From Streptomyces celluloflavus (GTDB taxonomy: Bacteria > Actinomycetota > Actinomycetes > Streptomycetales > Streptomycetaceae), in assembly GCA_000720995.1 (NCBI GenBank), contig JOEL01000017.1:1-64000 (forward strand): a stretch of DNA of 64,000 nt. Reading direction: 5' to 3'. The first letter of the stretch is position 1. Every line of letters begins with the position of its first letter. The notes under the pieces are model-generated. The model was not told the DNA's origin, made no database searches, and worked only from the letters and a program-made list of their open reading frames with translations. A program made the position numbers and the translations under genes. Positions 16,988 through 25,241 of this stretch are shown in pieces.

Positions 16988-17348
16988 GGAACGAATACTC
17001 CTCGGACAGGCGCGCTATCTCGTCGCCTGATGGCGGCAGTTATCTTCAGGTCCCCCCGACGCACGACCCGCACCTGACCAGCGAGCCGCACCGCACCGGA
17101 AACGGCGACGCCACATCTGGCCTCACGGTTCCCGGCGATCTGCATGCCGCACAGACTACGCAGGGCCAAAACCTGCCCAGGGTTGAAATTCCCTCCAAAT
17201 CAGTCAGGTTGGGTAGTACGAATCGGTGATGTGACGCCGTTCACCGTCCCCCCACTTGTTCCGCCCAAGCGGCCGTTCTATCGTCTGGATGTATCGCTTC
17301 GATACATCAGCACGACATAAAGAGCGCCCGAGGACAGGGAGGCGAAGG
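16988..17348. promoter_or_regulatory. PBP-PadR divergent promoter region
   Basis: A 361-base divergent spacer. It contains the PadR-type operator at 17288-17308. The remainder shows no gene; AT-richer sequence near 17180-17230 is the likely PBP or PadR promoter area. Confidence 0.6.
17288..17308. promoter_or_regulatory. PadR-type operator palindrome
   Basis: A perfect inverted repeat GATGTATCG-CTT-CGATACATC lies 40 bases before the PadR start codon. PadR regulators commonly bind ATGTAT/ATACAT dyads, so autoregulation is the natural reading. Confidence 0.82.
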
Positions 17349-18029
17349 ATGAGCAGACGCTCCGGCGTCCTTGAGTTCGCCGTCCTCGGTCTGCTTCGTG
17401 AGTCCCCGATGCATGGCTATGAGCTGCGGAAACGGCTCAACACCTCGCTCGGGGTCTTCCGTGCATTCAGCTACGGCACCCTCTACCCCTGCCTCAAGGC
17501 ACTGGTCGCAAGCGGCTGGCTCATGGAGGAGACGGGCGGTGCCCCGGACGGCGCACCCGCCGCGGCGCTGACAGGGCGCCGGGCGAAGATCGTCTACCGA
17601 CTGACCGCAGCAGGAAAAGAGCACTTCGAGGAACTGCTCTCCCACTCCGGACCGGACGCATGGGAGGACGAGCACTTCGGTGTCCGCTTCGCCTTCTTCG
17701 GCCAGACATCGCGGGACGTACGGATGCGCGTGCTGGAAGGCCGCCGCAGCCGGCTGGAGGAGCGCCTCGAAAAGATGCGCACATCGCTGGCCCGCACCCG
17801 CGAGCGGTTGGACGACTACACCCTCGAACTACAGCGCCACGGCGTGGAGTCCGTGGAGCGCGAAGTCCGTTGGCTGAACGGGCTCATCGAGAGCGAGCGC
17901 GCCGGGCGCGATCAGCGTGCGCCCGAGCCCGCCGAGCGGGACAAGAAGGACTCTCCAGGAAACACGGGCGGCCTGCCCCGGCACCGGGGTGGTACCCGGC
18001 CGGATCCGTCCGATGACACCACCACATGA
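17349..18029 (+). CDS. PadR family transcriptional regulator
   Basis: A 226-residue regulator. The winged-helix domain (residues 6-90) has [20 protein letters not shown], the classic PadR opening, followed by the wing around [15 protein letters not shown]. The C-terminal half (110-190) is a long helical dimerisation region typical of PadR-s1 members. The ATG at 17349 is preferred over further in-frame codons upstream because of the GGGAGGCGAAGG ribosome binding region. It lies 46 bases before the inositol-phosphate synthase gene, so it may be cotranscribed with it and could control it. The tail (195-226) is charged and disordered. Confidence 0.92.
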   Translation: MSRRSGVLEFAVLGLLRESPMHGYELRKRLNTSLGVFRAFSYGTLYPCLKALVASGWLMEETGGAPDGAPAAALTGRRAKIVYRLTAAGKEHFEELLSHSGPDAWEDEHFGVRFAFFGQTSRDVRMRVLEGRRSRLEERLEKMRTSLARTRERLDDYTLELQRHGVESVEREVRWLNGLIESERAGRDQRAPEPAERDKKDSPGNTGGLPRHRGGTRPDPSDDTTT

Positions 18030-18075
18030 GGGCCTGCGCAGCAGGGTCTCATCGACAACACAGGGAGCAACCGGA

Positions 18076-19158
18076 ATGGGTTCGGTACGCGTAGCCATCG
18101 TCGGCGTGGGCAACTGCGCCGCCTCGCTGGTACAGGGCGTCGAGTTTTACAAGGATGCCGACCCGAACAGCCGCGTGCCCGGCCTCATGCACGTGCAGTT
18201 CGGTGACTACCACGTGCGTGACATCGAGTTCGTGGCCGCCTTCGACGTCGACACCAAGAAGGTCGGCCTCGACCTCTCGGACGCCATCGGCGCCAGCGAG
18301 AACAACACCATCAAGATCTGTGACGTGCCGAACGCCGGCGTGACGGTCCAGCGGGGCCACACTCTCGACGGTCTGGGCAAGTACTACCGCATGACCATCG
18401 AGGAGTCCGAGGAGACTCCGGTCGACATCGTCCAGGTCCTCAAGGACAAGCAGGTCGACGTCCTGGTCTGCTACCTCCCTGTCGGCTCCGAAGACGCCGC
18501 GAAGTACTACGCGCAGTGCGCCATCGATGCCAAGGTCGCGTTCGTCAACGCTCTCCCGGTCTTCATCGCCGGAACCAAGGAGTGGGCGGACAAGTTCACC
18601 GCTGCCGGTGTGCCGATCGTCGGCGACGACATCAAGTCCCAGGTCGGCGCCACCATCACGCACCGTGTGATGGCCAAGCTCTTCGAGGACCGGGGAGTCA
18701 TCCTGGACCGCACGATGCAGCTGAACGTCGGCGGCAACATGGACTTCAAGAACATGCTCGAGCGCGAGCGCCTGGAGTCCAAGAAGATCTCCAAGACGCA
18801 GGCCGTCACCTCCCAGATCAGGGACCGTGACCTGGGCGAGGACAACGTCCACATCGGTCCGTCGGACTTCGTGGCCTGGCTGGACGACCGCAAGTGGGCC
18901 TACGTCCGTCTGGAGGGACGCGCCTTCGGTAACGTCCCGCTCAACCTCGAATACAAGCTTGAGGTCTGGGACTCCCCGAACTCCGCCGGCGTCATCATCG
19001 ACGCGCTGCGCGCTGCGAAGATCGCCAAGGACCGGGGCATCGGCGGTCCGATCCTCTCGGCGTCCTCGTACTTCATGAAGTCGCCGCCGGTGCAGTACTT
19101 CGACGACGAGGCGCGCGAGAACGTCGAGAAGTTCATCCAGGGCGACGTCGAGCGCTGA
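18076..19158 (+). CDS. ino1: Inositol-1-phosphate (myo-inositol-3-phosphate) synthase
   Basis: A 360-residue enzyme converting glucose-6-phosphate to inositol-3-phosphate with NAD+ as cofactor, the first step toward phosphatidylinositol, mycothiol and related compounds. The Rossmann motif [16 protein letters not shown] (5-20) opens the protein. Catalytic and family motifs include [30 protein letters not shown] and [15 protein letters not shown]. The size is that of the short actinobacterial/archaeal type. Annotated start is ATG 18076; the frame stays open upstream without a better site. It follows a PadR gene and ends at a strong terminator. Confidence 0.96.
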   Translation: MGSVRVAIVGVGNCAASLVQGVEFYKDADPNSRVPGLMHVQFGDYHVRDIEFVAAFDVDTKKVGLDLSDAIGASENNTIKICDVPNAGVTVQRGHTLDGLGKYYRMTIEESEETPVDIVQVLKDKQVDVLVCYLPVGSEDAAKYYAQCAIDAKVAFVNALPVFIAGTKEWADKFTAAGVPIVGDDIKSQVGATITHRVMAKLFEDRGVILDRTMQLNVGGNMDFKNMLERERLESKKISKTQAVTSQIRDRDLGEDNVHIGPSDFVAWLDDRKWAYVRLEGRAFGNVPLNLEYKLEVWDSPNSAGVIIDALRAAKIAKDRGIGGPILSASSYFMKSPPVQYFDDEARENVEKFIQGDVER

Positions 19159-19177
19159 GCCGCCGCATCGTCCGATC

Positions 19178-19210
19178 GCAGGCCCCCGGGTATTCCACCC
19201 GGGGGCCTGC
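19178..19210 (+). terminator. Terminator after inositol-phosphate synthase
   Basis: A 14-bp perfect stem GCAGGCCCCCGGGT with a 5-base loop, 19 bases after the stop codon. Confidence 0.87.
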
Positions 19211-19232
19211 GGGCTGTGTGAGGCTGTGCACC

Positions 19233-20528
19233 ATGCATGCTGTGCGCGATCTCCGCGTATTACTCCGTCTGCGCGACTTCCGTTCGCTCCTCGCCGCACG
19301 GCTCCTCTCCCAGGCGGCTGACGGCGTCTTCCAGGTCGCACTCGCCGCCTTCGTCGTCTTCTCACCCGAGAAACAGACCTCACCTGCGGCCATCGCCTCC
19401 GCCATGGCGGTCCTATTGCTCCCGTACTCCCTCCTCGGCCCCTTTACCGGCGTACTGCTCGACCGGTGGCGGCGCCGGCAGGTCCTGCTGTACGGCAATC
19501 TGCTACGGGCTCTGCTGGCCGCCGGAACAGCTGCGCTGGTCGCGGCCGAGGTACCCGACTGGCTCTTCTACGTCTCGGCCCTGTCCGTGACCGCGGTGAA
19601 CCGCTTTGTCCTGGCCGGACTTTCGGCCGCGCTTCCTCGTGTGGTCGGCGGCGGGGAGCAACTCGTCATGGCCAATTCCCTGTCTCCGACAGCCGGAACG
19701 CTCGCCGCGACGGCAGGCGGCGGGCTCGCCTTCGTTGTCCGCCTCGTCGGCGCGGATGGGAACGCGGTCATCGTGCTGCTCTCTGCCGCGTTGTATCTCT
19801 GCTCGTCCCTCACCGCCCTGCGCATGCCGCCGGATCTCCTCGGACCTGACCCCGGGATGCTCCAACCACGCCTGGGAGAAGCGCTGTTGAGCACCGCGCG
19901 GGGACTTGTGGAGGGCCTGCGTCATCTCGCGGGACGGCGCAGACCTGCGCGTGCCCTCGCCGCAATGACCGTGGTCCGCTTCTGTTACGGAGCGCTGACC
20001 GTCATGGTGCTGATGCTGTGCCGATACTCCTGGGCGGACAACGAGTCCGGTGGCCTGGCCCTGCTCGGCATCACCGTCGGGGTGTCAGGAGCGGGCTTCT
20101 TCGCGGCTGCTGTCGTCACCCCCTGGGCCATCTCCCGGCTCGGCACGTCCGGCTGGATCGCATGCTGCGCCGCCACAGGGGCGGTGCTGGTGCCTGCTCT
20201 CGGCCTGTTCTTCGCTCCGGAGCCGATGCTGGCCGCGGCGTTTCTGCTCGGCCTCACCACGCAGGGGACAAAAATTTCCACGGACACGGTCGTTCAGTCA
20301 TCGGTCGATGATGCTTTCCGCGGCCGGATCTTCGCCATCTACGACGTCCTGTTCAACGTCGCCTTCGTCGGCGCCGCTGCGGTGGCATCTCTCATGCTGC
20401 CGCCGGACGGAAGGTCGGCTGTTCTGCTCATCGTGGTGGCGGGCCTCTATGCGGTCGTCGTCGCGGCACTGGTCCGCTTCAGGCACCGCGGAACTCCCGC
20501 TCGCCCGACGAAGCCGCAGCTGCCGTAG
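19233..20528 (+). CDS. MFS transporter
   Basis: A 431-residue membrane protein with about twelve transmembrane helices. The N-terminus HAVRDLRVLLRLRDFRSLLAARLLSQ and the loop GVLLDRWRRRQVLL (the MFS motif A equivalent between helices 2 and 3) fit the MFS_3/EnterobactinS-like exporters. Substrate is unknown. Start 19233 is preferred over an in-frame ATG 15 bases upstream because it gives the usual N-terminus; both lack a strong ribosome binding site, perhaps because the promoter is within the terminator-proximal spacer. Confidence 0.87.
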   Translation: MHAVRDLRVLLRLRDFRSLLAARLLSQAADGVFQVALAAFVVFSPEKQTSPAAIASAMAVLLLPYSLLGPFTGVLLDRWRRRQVLLYGNLLRALLAAGTAALVAAEVPDWLFYVSALSVTAVNRFVLAGLSAALPRVVGGGEQLVMANSLSPTAGTLAATAGGGLAFVVRLVGADGNAVIVLLSAALYLCSSLTALRMPPDLLGPDPGMLQPRLGEALLSTARGLVEGLRHLAGRRRPARALAAMTVVRFCYGALTVMVLMLCRYSWADNESGGLALLGITVGVSGAGFFAAAVVTPWAISRLGTSGWIACCAATGAVLVPALGLFFAPEPMLAAAFLLGLTTQGTKISTDTVVQSSVDDAFRGRIFAIYDVLFNVAFVGAAAVASLMLPPDGRSAVLLIVVAGLYAVVVAALVRFRHRGTPARPTKPQLP

Positions 20529-20602
20529 CGGATTCGTATGACCAGGTACGTTACGGGGCGTCGATCACCTGCAAGAGTCGCAGCAGGTTCAGGGGGACTT
20601 CC

Positions 20603-21160
20603 GTGACCACACCGCCTCAGGGGCAAAGCCCGTACGGACCGAATCCGTACGGTCAGAACCCGTACCCACAGACACCCACCGCTCCAAACGGACAGCCTCA
20701 AGGTGGTCCGGCTCCGCAGGATGGTCATACCTATCCGCAACAGGGACCGCTTCCGCAGCAACCGTACGGCGGCCCCGGCCCCGGACCGACGCCCCCTCCG
20801 TCCGTTCCTCCGCGGGACACCGTGGGGAAGAAGATCACCCGTGTGGTGCTGGCCTTCGTGATCATCGGCGTGGTGATCGGCGGACTGGTCGGCTTCAACT
20901 CCGTCTGGAACAGCATCTTCGGTTCCGACGCTCAGAAAGCTGCGGTCGGTGATTGCATGCAGAACAAGGGCACCGCGTCAGACCCCAAGATGGAGTCCGT
21001 GGACTGCGGCTCATCTACCGCGACCTACCAGGTGTCGGAGGTCCACGACGACACCTCCGACACCTCGGTCTGCGACAAAAAGTATTCCGCGTACACCGAG
21101 AGCACCGGGGGCCGTCGGCACCGCTCCAGCGTCGTGCTCTGCCTCACCCACCTGAAGTAG
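20603..21160 (+). CDS. Proline/tyrosine/glutamine-rich N-terminus, single-span membrane protein (LppU-like)
   Basis: A 185-residue protein. The first 70 residues are low-complexity with PYGPNPYGQNPYPQ-like repeats and should be cytoplasmic. One transmembrane helix (about 78-98) follows, and the last 85 residues form a small external domain with four cysteines (VGDCMQ, VDCGS, VCDKKY, VLCLTH), probably two disulfides. This layout matches the LppU/SCO3897-type proteins of Streptomyces, whose function is unknown. The GTG start has GGGGGA upstream. It faces cca, with two parS sites between. Confidence 0.82.
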   Translation: MTTPPQGQSPYGPNPYGQNPYPQTPTAPNGQPQGGPAPQDGHTYPQQGPLPQQPYGGPGPGPTPPPSVPPRDTVGKKITRVVLAFVIIGVVIGGLVGFNSVWNSIFGSDAQKAAVGDCMQNKGTASDPKMESVDCGSSTATYQVSEVHDDTSDTSVCDKKYSAYTESTGGRRHRSSVVLCLTHLK

Positions 21161-21178
21161 CAGCGGCAGTGGTCCCGT

Positions 21179-21192
21179 GTTTCACGTGAAAC
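21179..21192. other. parS site
   Basis: Perfect GTTTCACGTGAAAC in the spacer between two convergent genes; its extended dyad ACACG-like flanks may also help termination. Confidence 0.92.
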
Positions 21193-21213
21193 ACGGAACC
21201 TCATCGACAGCCG

Positions 21214-21227
21214 GTTTCACGTGAAAC
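21214..21227. other. parS site
   Basis: Perfect GTTTCACGTGAAAC, directly before the cca stop codon on the minus strand; 35 bp centre-to-centre from the previous site. Confidence 0.92.
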
Positions 21228-21228
21228 G

Positions 21229-22704
21229 TCAGTCCTGTCCCGCCCACCACTCCTTGAGGGCAGCAACCGCCGCGTCCCGCTCCATCGGGCCGTGCTCCAG
21301 TCGCATCTCGAGCAAGTGCTGGTACGCCTTCCCGACCTGCGGCCCCGGGGCGATACCGAGGATCTTCATGATGTCGTTGCCGTCCAGGTCCGGGCGGATG
21401 GCATCCAGCTCTTCCTGTTCCTGGAGCCGGGCGATGCGCTCCTCAAGCCCGTCATAGGCGCGCGACAGAGCATTGGCCTTGCGCTTGTTGCGGGTGGTGC
21501 AGTCCGACCGCGTCAGCTTGTGCAGCCGCTCCAGCTGCGGGCCGGCATCACGCACGTACCGGCGGACTGCCGAATCCGTCCATTCACCCATCCCGTAGCC
21601 GTGGAAGCGCAGGTGCAGCTCCACCAGCCGCGAGACGTCCTTGACCAGGTCGTTGGAGTACTTCAGCGCGGTCATGCGCTTCTTGGTCATCTTCGCCCCC
21701 ACCACCTCGTGGTGATGGAAGGAGACCCGACCGTCGTTTTCGAATCGCCGCGTCTTCGGCTTCCCGATGTCGTGCAGCAGGGCCGCCAGCCGCAGCACGA
21801 GATCAGGCCCGTCCTCTTCAAGGCCGACCGCCTGGTCCAAGACTGTCAGTGTGTGCTCGTAGACGTCCTTGTGACGGTGATGCTCATCACGTTCCAAGCG
21901 CAACGCCGGCAGCTCCGGCAGCACCTGGTCGGCCAGCCCCGTCTCGACGAGCAGCCGCAGTCCCTTCAGCGGGTGCGCAGCCATGATCAGCTTGTTCAGC
22001 TCGTCCCGTACCCGCTCCGCGGAGACGATCTCGATGCGCTCCGACATCGCCTTCATCGCGGCGATGACCTCGGGAGCGACCTGGAAGTCCAGCTGGGCGG
22101 CGAAGCGGGCGGCGCGCATCATCCGCAGCGGATCATCGGAGAACGACTCCTCCGGGGTCCCCGGGGTCCGCAGCACGCGCGCTGCCAGGTCTTCCAGGCC
22201 ATCATGCGGGTCGACGAACTCCTTCTGCGGCAGGAGCACCGCCATGGCATTCACCGTGAAGTCCCGACGGACCAGATCCGCCTCGATGGAGTCGCCGTAG
22301 GACACCTCGGGCTTGCGGGAGGTGCGGTCGTACGCCTCGGAGCGGTAGGTCGTCACCTCGATGTCGAACGAGCTCTTCTTGCAGCCGACCGTGCCGAAGG
22401 CGATGCCGACCTCCCATACCGCGTCCGCCCACGGCCGGACGATCCTCAGGACGTCCTCGGGCCGGGCATCGGTGGTGAAGTCCAGGTCATTGCCGAGCCT
22501 GCCCAGCAGCGCGTCCCGTACCGAGCCGCCGACCAGGGCAAGCGTGAACCCGGCCTCCTGGAAGCGGCGGGCCAGGTCGTCCGCAACGGGGGACACCCGC
22601 AACAGCTCGCTCACGGCACGGCGCTGCACATGGCTCAGCGCGTTCGTCGAATGCGGAGTCCGCGCGGACTGCGGGGCAGGGATGTCATTGTTGGCGTTCG
22701 GCAC
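21229..22704 (-). CDS. cca: CCA tRNA nucleotidyltransferase with HD domain
   Basis: A 491-residue enzyme that adds or repairs the 3' CCA of tRNAs. The nucleotidyltransferase head has LVGGSVRDALLGRLGNDLDFTTDARPED (read as GGxVRD at about 58-63 and the metal-binding DLDFTTD). RRDFTVNAMA and the nucleotide-selecting EDPLRMMRAARFA-like stretch DDPLRMMRAARFAAQL follow. An HD phosphohydrolase domain comes next (LAALLHDIGKPKTR, then SFHHHEVVGA). Streptomyces genes at this place are named pcnA or cca. The gene is complete and monocistronic. Confidence 0.95.
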   Translation of the reverse strand: MPNANNDIPAPQSARTPHSTNALSHVQRRAVSELLRVSPVADDLARRFQEAGFTLALVGGSVRDALLGRLGNDLDFTTDARPEDVLRIVRPWADAVWEVGIAFGTVGCKKSSFDIEVTTYRSEAYDRTSRKPEVSYGDSIEADLVRRDFTVNAMAVLLPQKEFVDPHDGLEDLAARVLRTPGTPEESFSDDPLRMMRAARFAAQLDFQVAPEVIAAMKAMSERIEIVSAERVRDELNKLIMAAHPLKGLRLLVETGLADQVLPELPALRLERDEHHRHKDVYEHTLTVLDQAVGLEEDGPDLVLRLAALLHDIGKPKTRRFENDGRVSFHHHEVVGAKMTKKRMTALKYSNDLVKDVSRLVELHLRFHGYGMGEWTDSAVRRYVRDAGPQLERLHKLTRSDCTTRNKRKANALSRAYDGLEERIARLQEQEELDAIRPDLDGNDIMKILGIAPGPQVGKAYQHLLEMRLEHGPMERDAAVAALKEWWAGQD

Positions 22705-22885
22705 AACAGAACAGGGTACGTGGCCGCGCTGCGCGAAGCGTCACCTTAATAAGGGGACAGGCGCCCGGCCCGCTGTCCAACGATCATGTGGAGCAGTCCG
22801 CGGCACTACGTCACAGCGGGCCTCGTTACCATTCGTGGACGCACATTCCGACGACCACTGACGACGACGAGGGACGGGCGAGCGC

Positions 22886-25195
22886 GTGGCCGAGGCGGCA
22901 GGGTTCCAGGGGACTGAACGGCCGCGCGGTCGATGGCTGCGCAGGACCGCGGCACTGGTCACCGGAGTGCCCCTGCTCGTGGGGCTGATCCAGGTCCCGC
23001 ACGCCCCCTCAGTGCAGGCGGCCCCGACGGGCTCCCGCACGGTCGACGTCACCATCGATGCGGTGTCGCCGTCCACCCCCGCCAAAGCCGACACGGTCAC
23101 GCTCTCCGGGACACTGACCAACGACGGCAATTCCACGATCACCGACGCCCATCTCGACATGCGCCGCGGCCCGTCGATCAGCGACCGCAGCTCCATCGAC
23201 AGCGCGGCCAAGCGCACCGGCTACTCGCCCGGCGCGGACGGCCCGGAGCTCGAAGGGCACAGTCAGAAGATCGACAAGCTGGAACCAGGTGTCAGCCAGC
23301 CATTCGCCGTCAGCGTGCCGGTCAAAGACCTCGATCTCGGCGACAACGGTGTGTATCAGCTCGGTGTCTCTCTCTCCGGGCGCACCCGGACCGCGCCCTC
23401 CGAGCAGGTACTCGGTATCGACCGAACCTTCCTGCCCTGGCAACAGGCCGATACCAACAAAAAGACCCAGCTCACCTACCTGTGGCCGCTGACCTCCCCC
23501 ACGCACCTCACCGCCGAGACCATCGCCGACGCCCAGCAGACACCGGTCTTCCGCAACGACGACCTCGCCGCGGAGATCGCGCCCGGCGGGCGGCTCCAGC
23601 AGATGGTCGCGCTCGCCAAGAATCTGCCGGTGACCTTCGTCATCGATCCCGATCTGCTCGCCACGGTCGATGCGATGACGAAGTCGTACAAGATCGGCGG
23701 TCCGGACGGCCCCGCGGGCAAGAACCAGGCGGTCGCCAAGCAGTGGCTGAACGACCTCGAAGACGCGGTGAAGACGCACGAGGTAGTCGCGCTGCCCTTC
23801 GCCGACCCCGACCTGGCCTCGCTCGCCCACCACGGCAAGAGCGTGCCCAGCTCGCTCAGCCACCTGGGTCCGGCCACCGAGCTCGCCGGGAAGACCGTGG
23901 ACACGATTCTCGGAGTCAAACCGCGTACCGACTTCGCCTGGCCCGTCGACGGAGCGATCGACTCATCGATCGTCGATGTCGCCACCTCGGCGGGCGCGCA
24001 CAACGTCATCACCCGCAGCGACAGCCTGACGGAGTCCGGCGGGCTGTCCTACACCCCGACGGCGGCCCGGCCGATCGGTAGCGGCAACACCGCCATCGTC
24101 GCGGACGAGGGGCTCTCCCGGGCCTTCGAAGGCGATATGTCGCAGGCCGGGAATGCCACGCACGCGGTCCAGGAATTCCTCGCCCAGACCCAGATGATCA
24201 CCCTCCAGGAGCCGGACCGGCAGCGCAGCATCGTCGTCGCACCGCAGCGCATGCCCTCGGTCAGCCAGGCGCACGCGATGGCCACCGCGCTGCGGGCCCT
24301 GGAATCCGGACGCTGGACACAACCGCTGAACCTCAGTGGCGCGGCCAAGGCCGAGCCGGATCCGGCGGCCGCCCGCAGTGTGCCGAGCCGTGCCGACTAC
24401 CCGGCCGCACTGCGCAAGCAGGAGCTGCCGGCGGACGCCTTCCGGCAGATCCAGGACACGCAGTCCGCACTGGACGACTTCCGGGTGATCCTGTCCCAGC
24501 CGGAGCGCGTGGTGACCCCGTTCGGCACCGCCATAATGCGCGAGATGTCGACGCAGTGGCGGGGGGACGCCGGAGGCGCCGCCGCGTTCCGTACCTCAGT
24601 CCGGAGCTATCTCGACAGCCTGACCAAGAAAGTGCACCTGATCCAGAAGTCGGAAGCGACCCTCTCCGGGCGCAGCGCGACGATCCCGGTGACGGTCCAG
24701 AACAACCTCCTCCAGGGCGTCCAGAACCTCACGCTGGAGCTGAGTTCGTATCAGCCCAACCGACTGGATGCGGGCGAGGCGCAGCGGATCAAGGTGGACG
24801 GCGGGCACAGCCAGTCGTTCAAGTTCGACACCACGGCGAACGCCAACGGTCCCGTGCGGGTGAAGGCCCAGCTCTATGCCGCAGACGGCAAGCCGTACGG
24901 TGACCCGATGACCTTCGAGGTGAACGTCACCGAGATCACCGCGACGGTCATGCTCGTCATCGCGGGCGGCGTACTGCTGCTCGTCCTCGCCGGCGTGCGG
25001 ATCTACCTCCAGCGCAAGCGCGCCGCGTCCCGACGCAGCGAGGACGGCCCGGACGGCGCCGATGACGGCGAAGGCACGGACGGCGACAACGGTGACACGG
25101 ACGGCGACAAGCCCGAGCAGCCGAGTGACCCCACGCCGGACACCGGTTCGGAAAACCCGGACCCGTCCGGCTCAGGTGAGAAAGTGGACCGTTGA
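22886..25195 (+). CDS. DUF6049-type secreted, membrane-anchored protein upstream of MurJ
   Basis: A 769-residue envelope protein. The signal segment (about 28-52) follows the twin-arginine-like PRGRWLRRTAAL, although the RR pair is not a clear Tat motif. The exterior part begins with an Ig/beta-type domain (DVTIDAVSPSTPAKADTVTLSGTLTNDGN). A long central domain around residues 230-530 follows (DPDLLATVD, WPVDGAIDS). There is another beta domain, one transmembrane helix at about 684-708, and an acidic cytoplasmic tail. The 46-base gap to murJ suggests one operon. I infer a helper role in lipid II export or wall assembly; no function is known. Confidence 0.85.
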   Translation: MAEAAGFQGTERPRGRWLRRTAALVTGVPLLVGLIQVPHAPSVQAAPTGSRTVDVTIDAVSPSTPAKADTVTLSGTLTNDGNSTITDAHLDMRRGPSISDRSSIDSAAKRTGYSPGADGPELEGHSQKIDKLEPGVSQPFAVSVPVKDLDLGDNGVYQLGVSLSGRTRTAPSEQVLGIDRTFLPWQQADTNKKTQLTYLWPLTSPTHLTAETIADAQQTPVFRNDDLAAEIAPGGRLQQMVALAKNLPVTFVIDPDLLATVDAMTKSYKIGGPDGPAGKNQAVAKQWLNDLEDAVKTHEVVALPFADPDLASLAHHGKSVPSSLSHLGPATELAGKTVDTILGVKPRTDFAWPVDGAIDSSIVDVATSAGAHNVITRSDSLTESGGLSYTPTAARPIGSGNTAIVADEGLSRAFEGDMSQAGNATHAVQEFLAQTQMITLQEPDRQRSIVVAPQRMPSVSQAHAMATALRALESGRWTQPLNLSGAAKAEPDPAAARSVPSRADYPAALRKQELPADAFRQIQDTQSALDDFRVILSQPERVVTPFGTAIMREMSTQWRGDAGGAAAFRTSVRSYLDSLTKKVHLIQKSEATLSGRSATIPVTVQNNLLQGVQNLTLELSSYQPNRLDAGEAQRIKVDGGHSQSFKFDTTANANGPVRVKAQLYAADGKPYGDPMTFEVNVTEITATVMLVIAGGVLLLVLAGVRIYLQRKRAASRRSEDGPDGADDGEGTDGDNGDTDGDKPEQPSDPTPDTGSENPDPSGSGEKVDR

Positions 25196-25241
25196 TAGAT
25201 GGCGGGGCCGGATGGCCGGGGACGGATGAGGTGGGGCAGCG

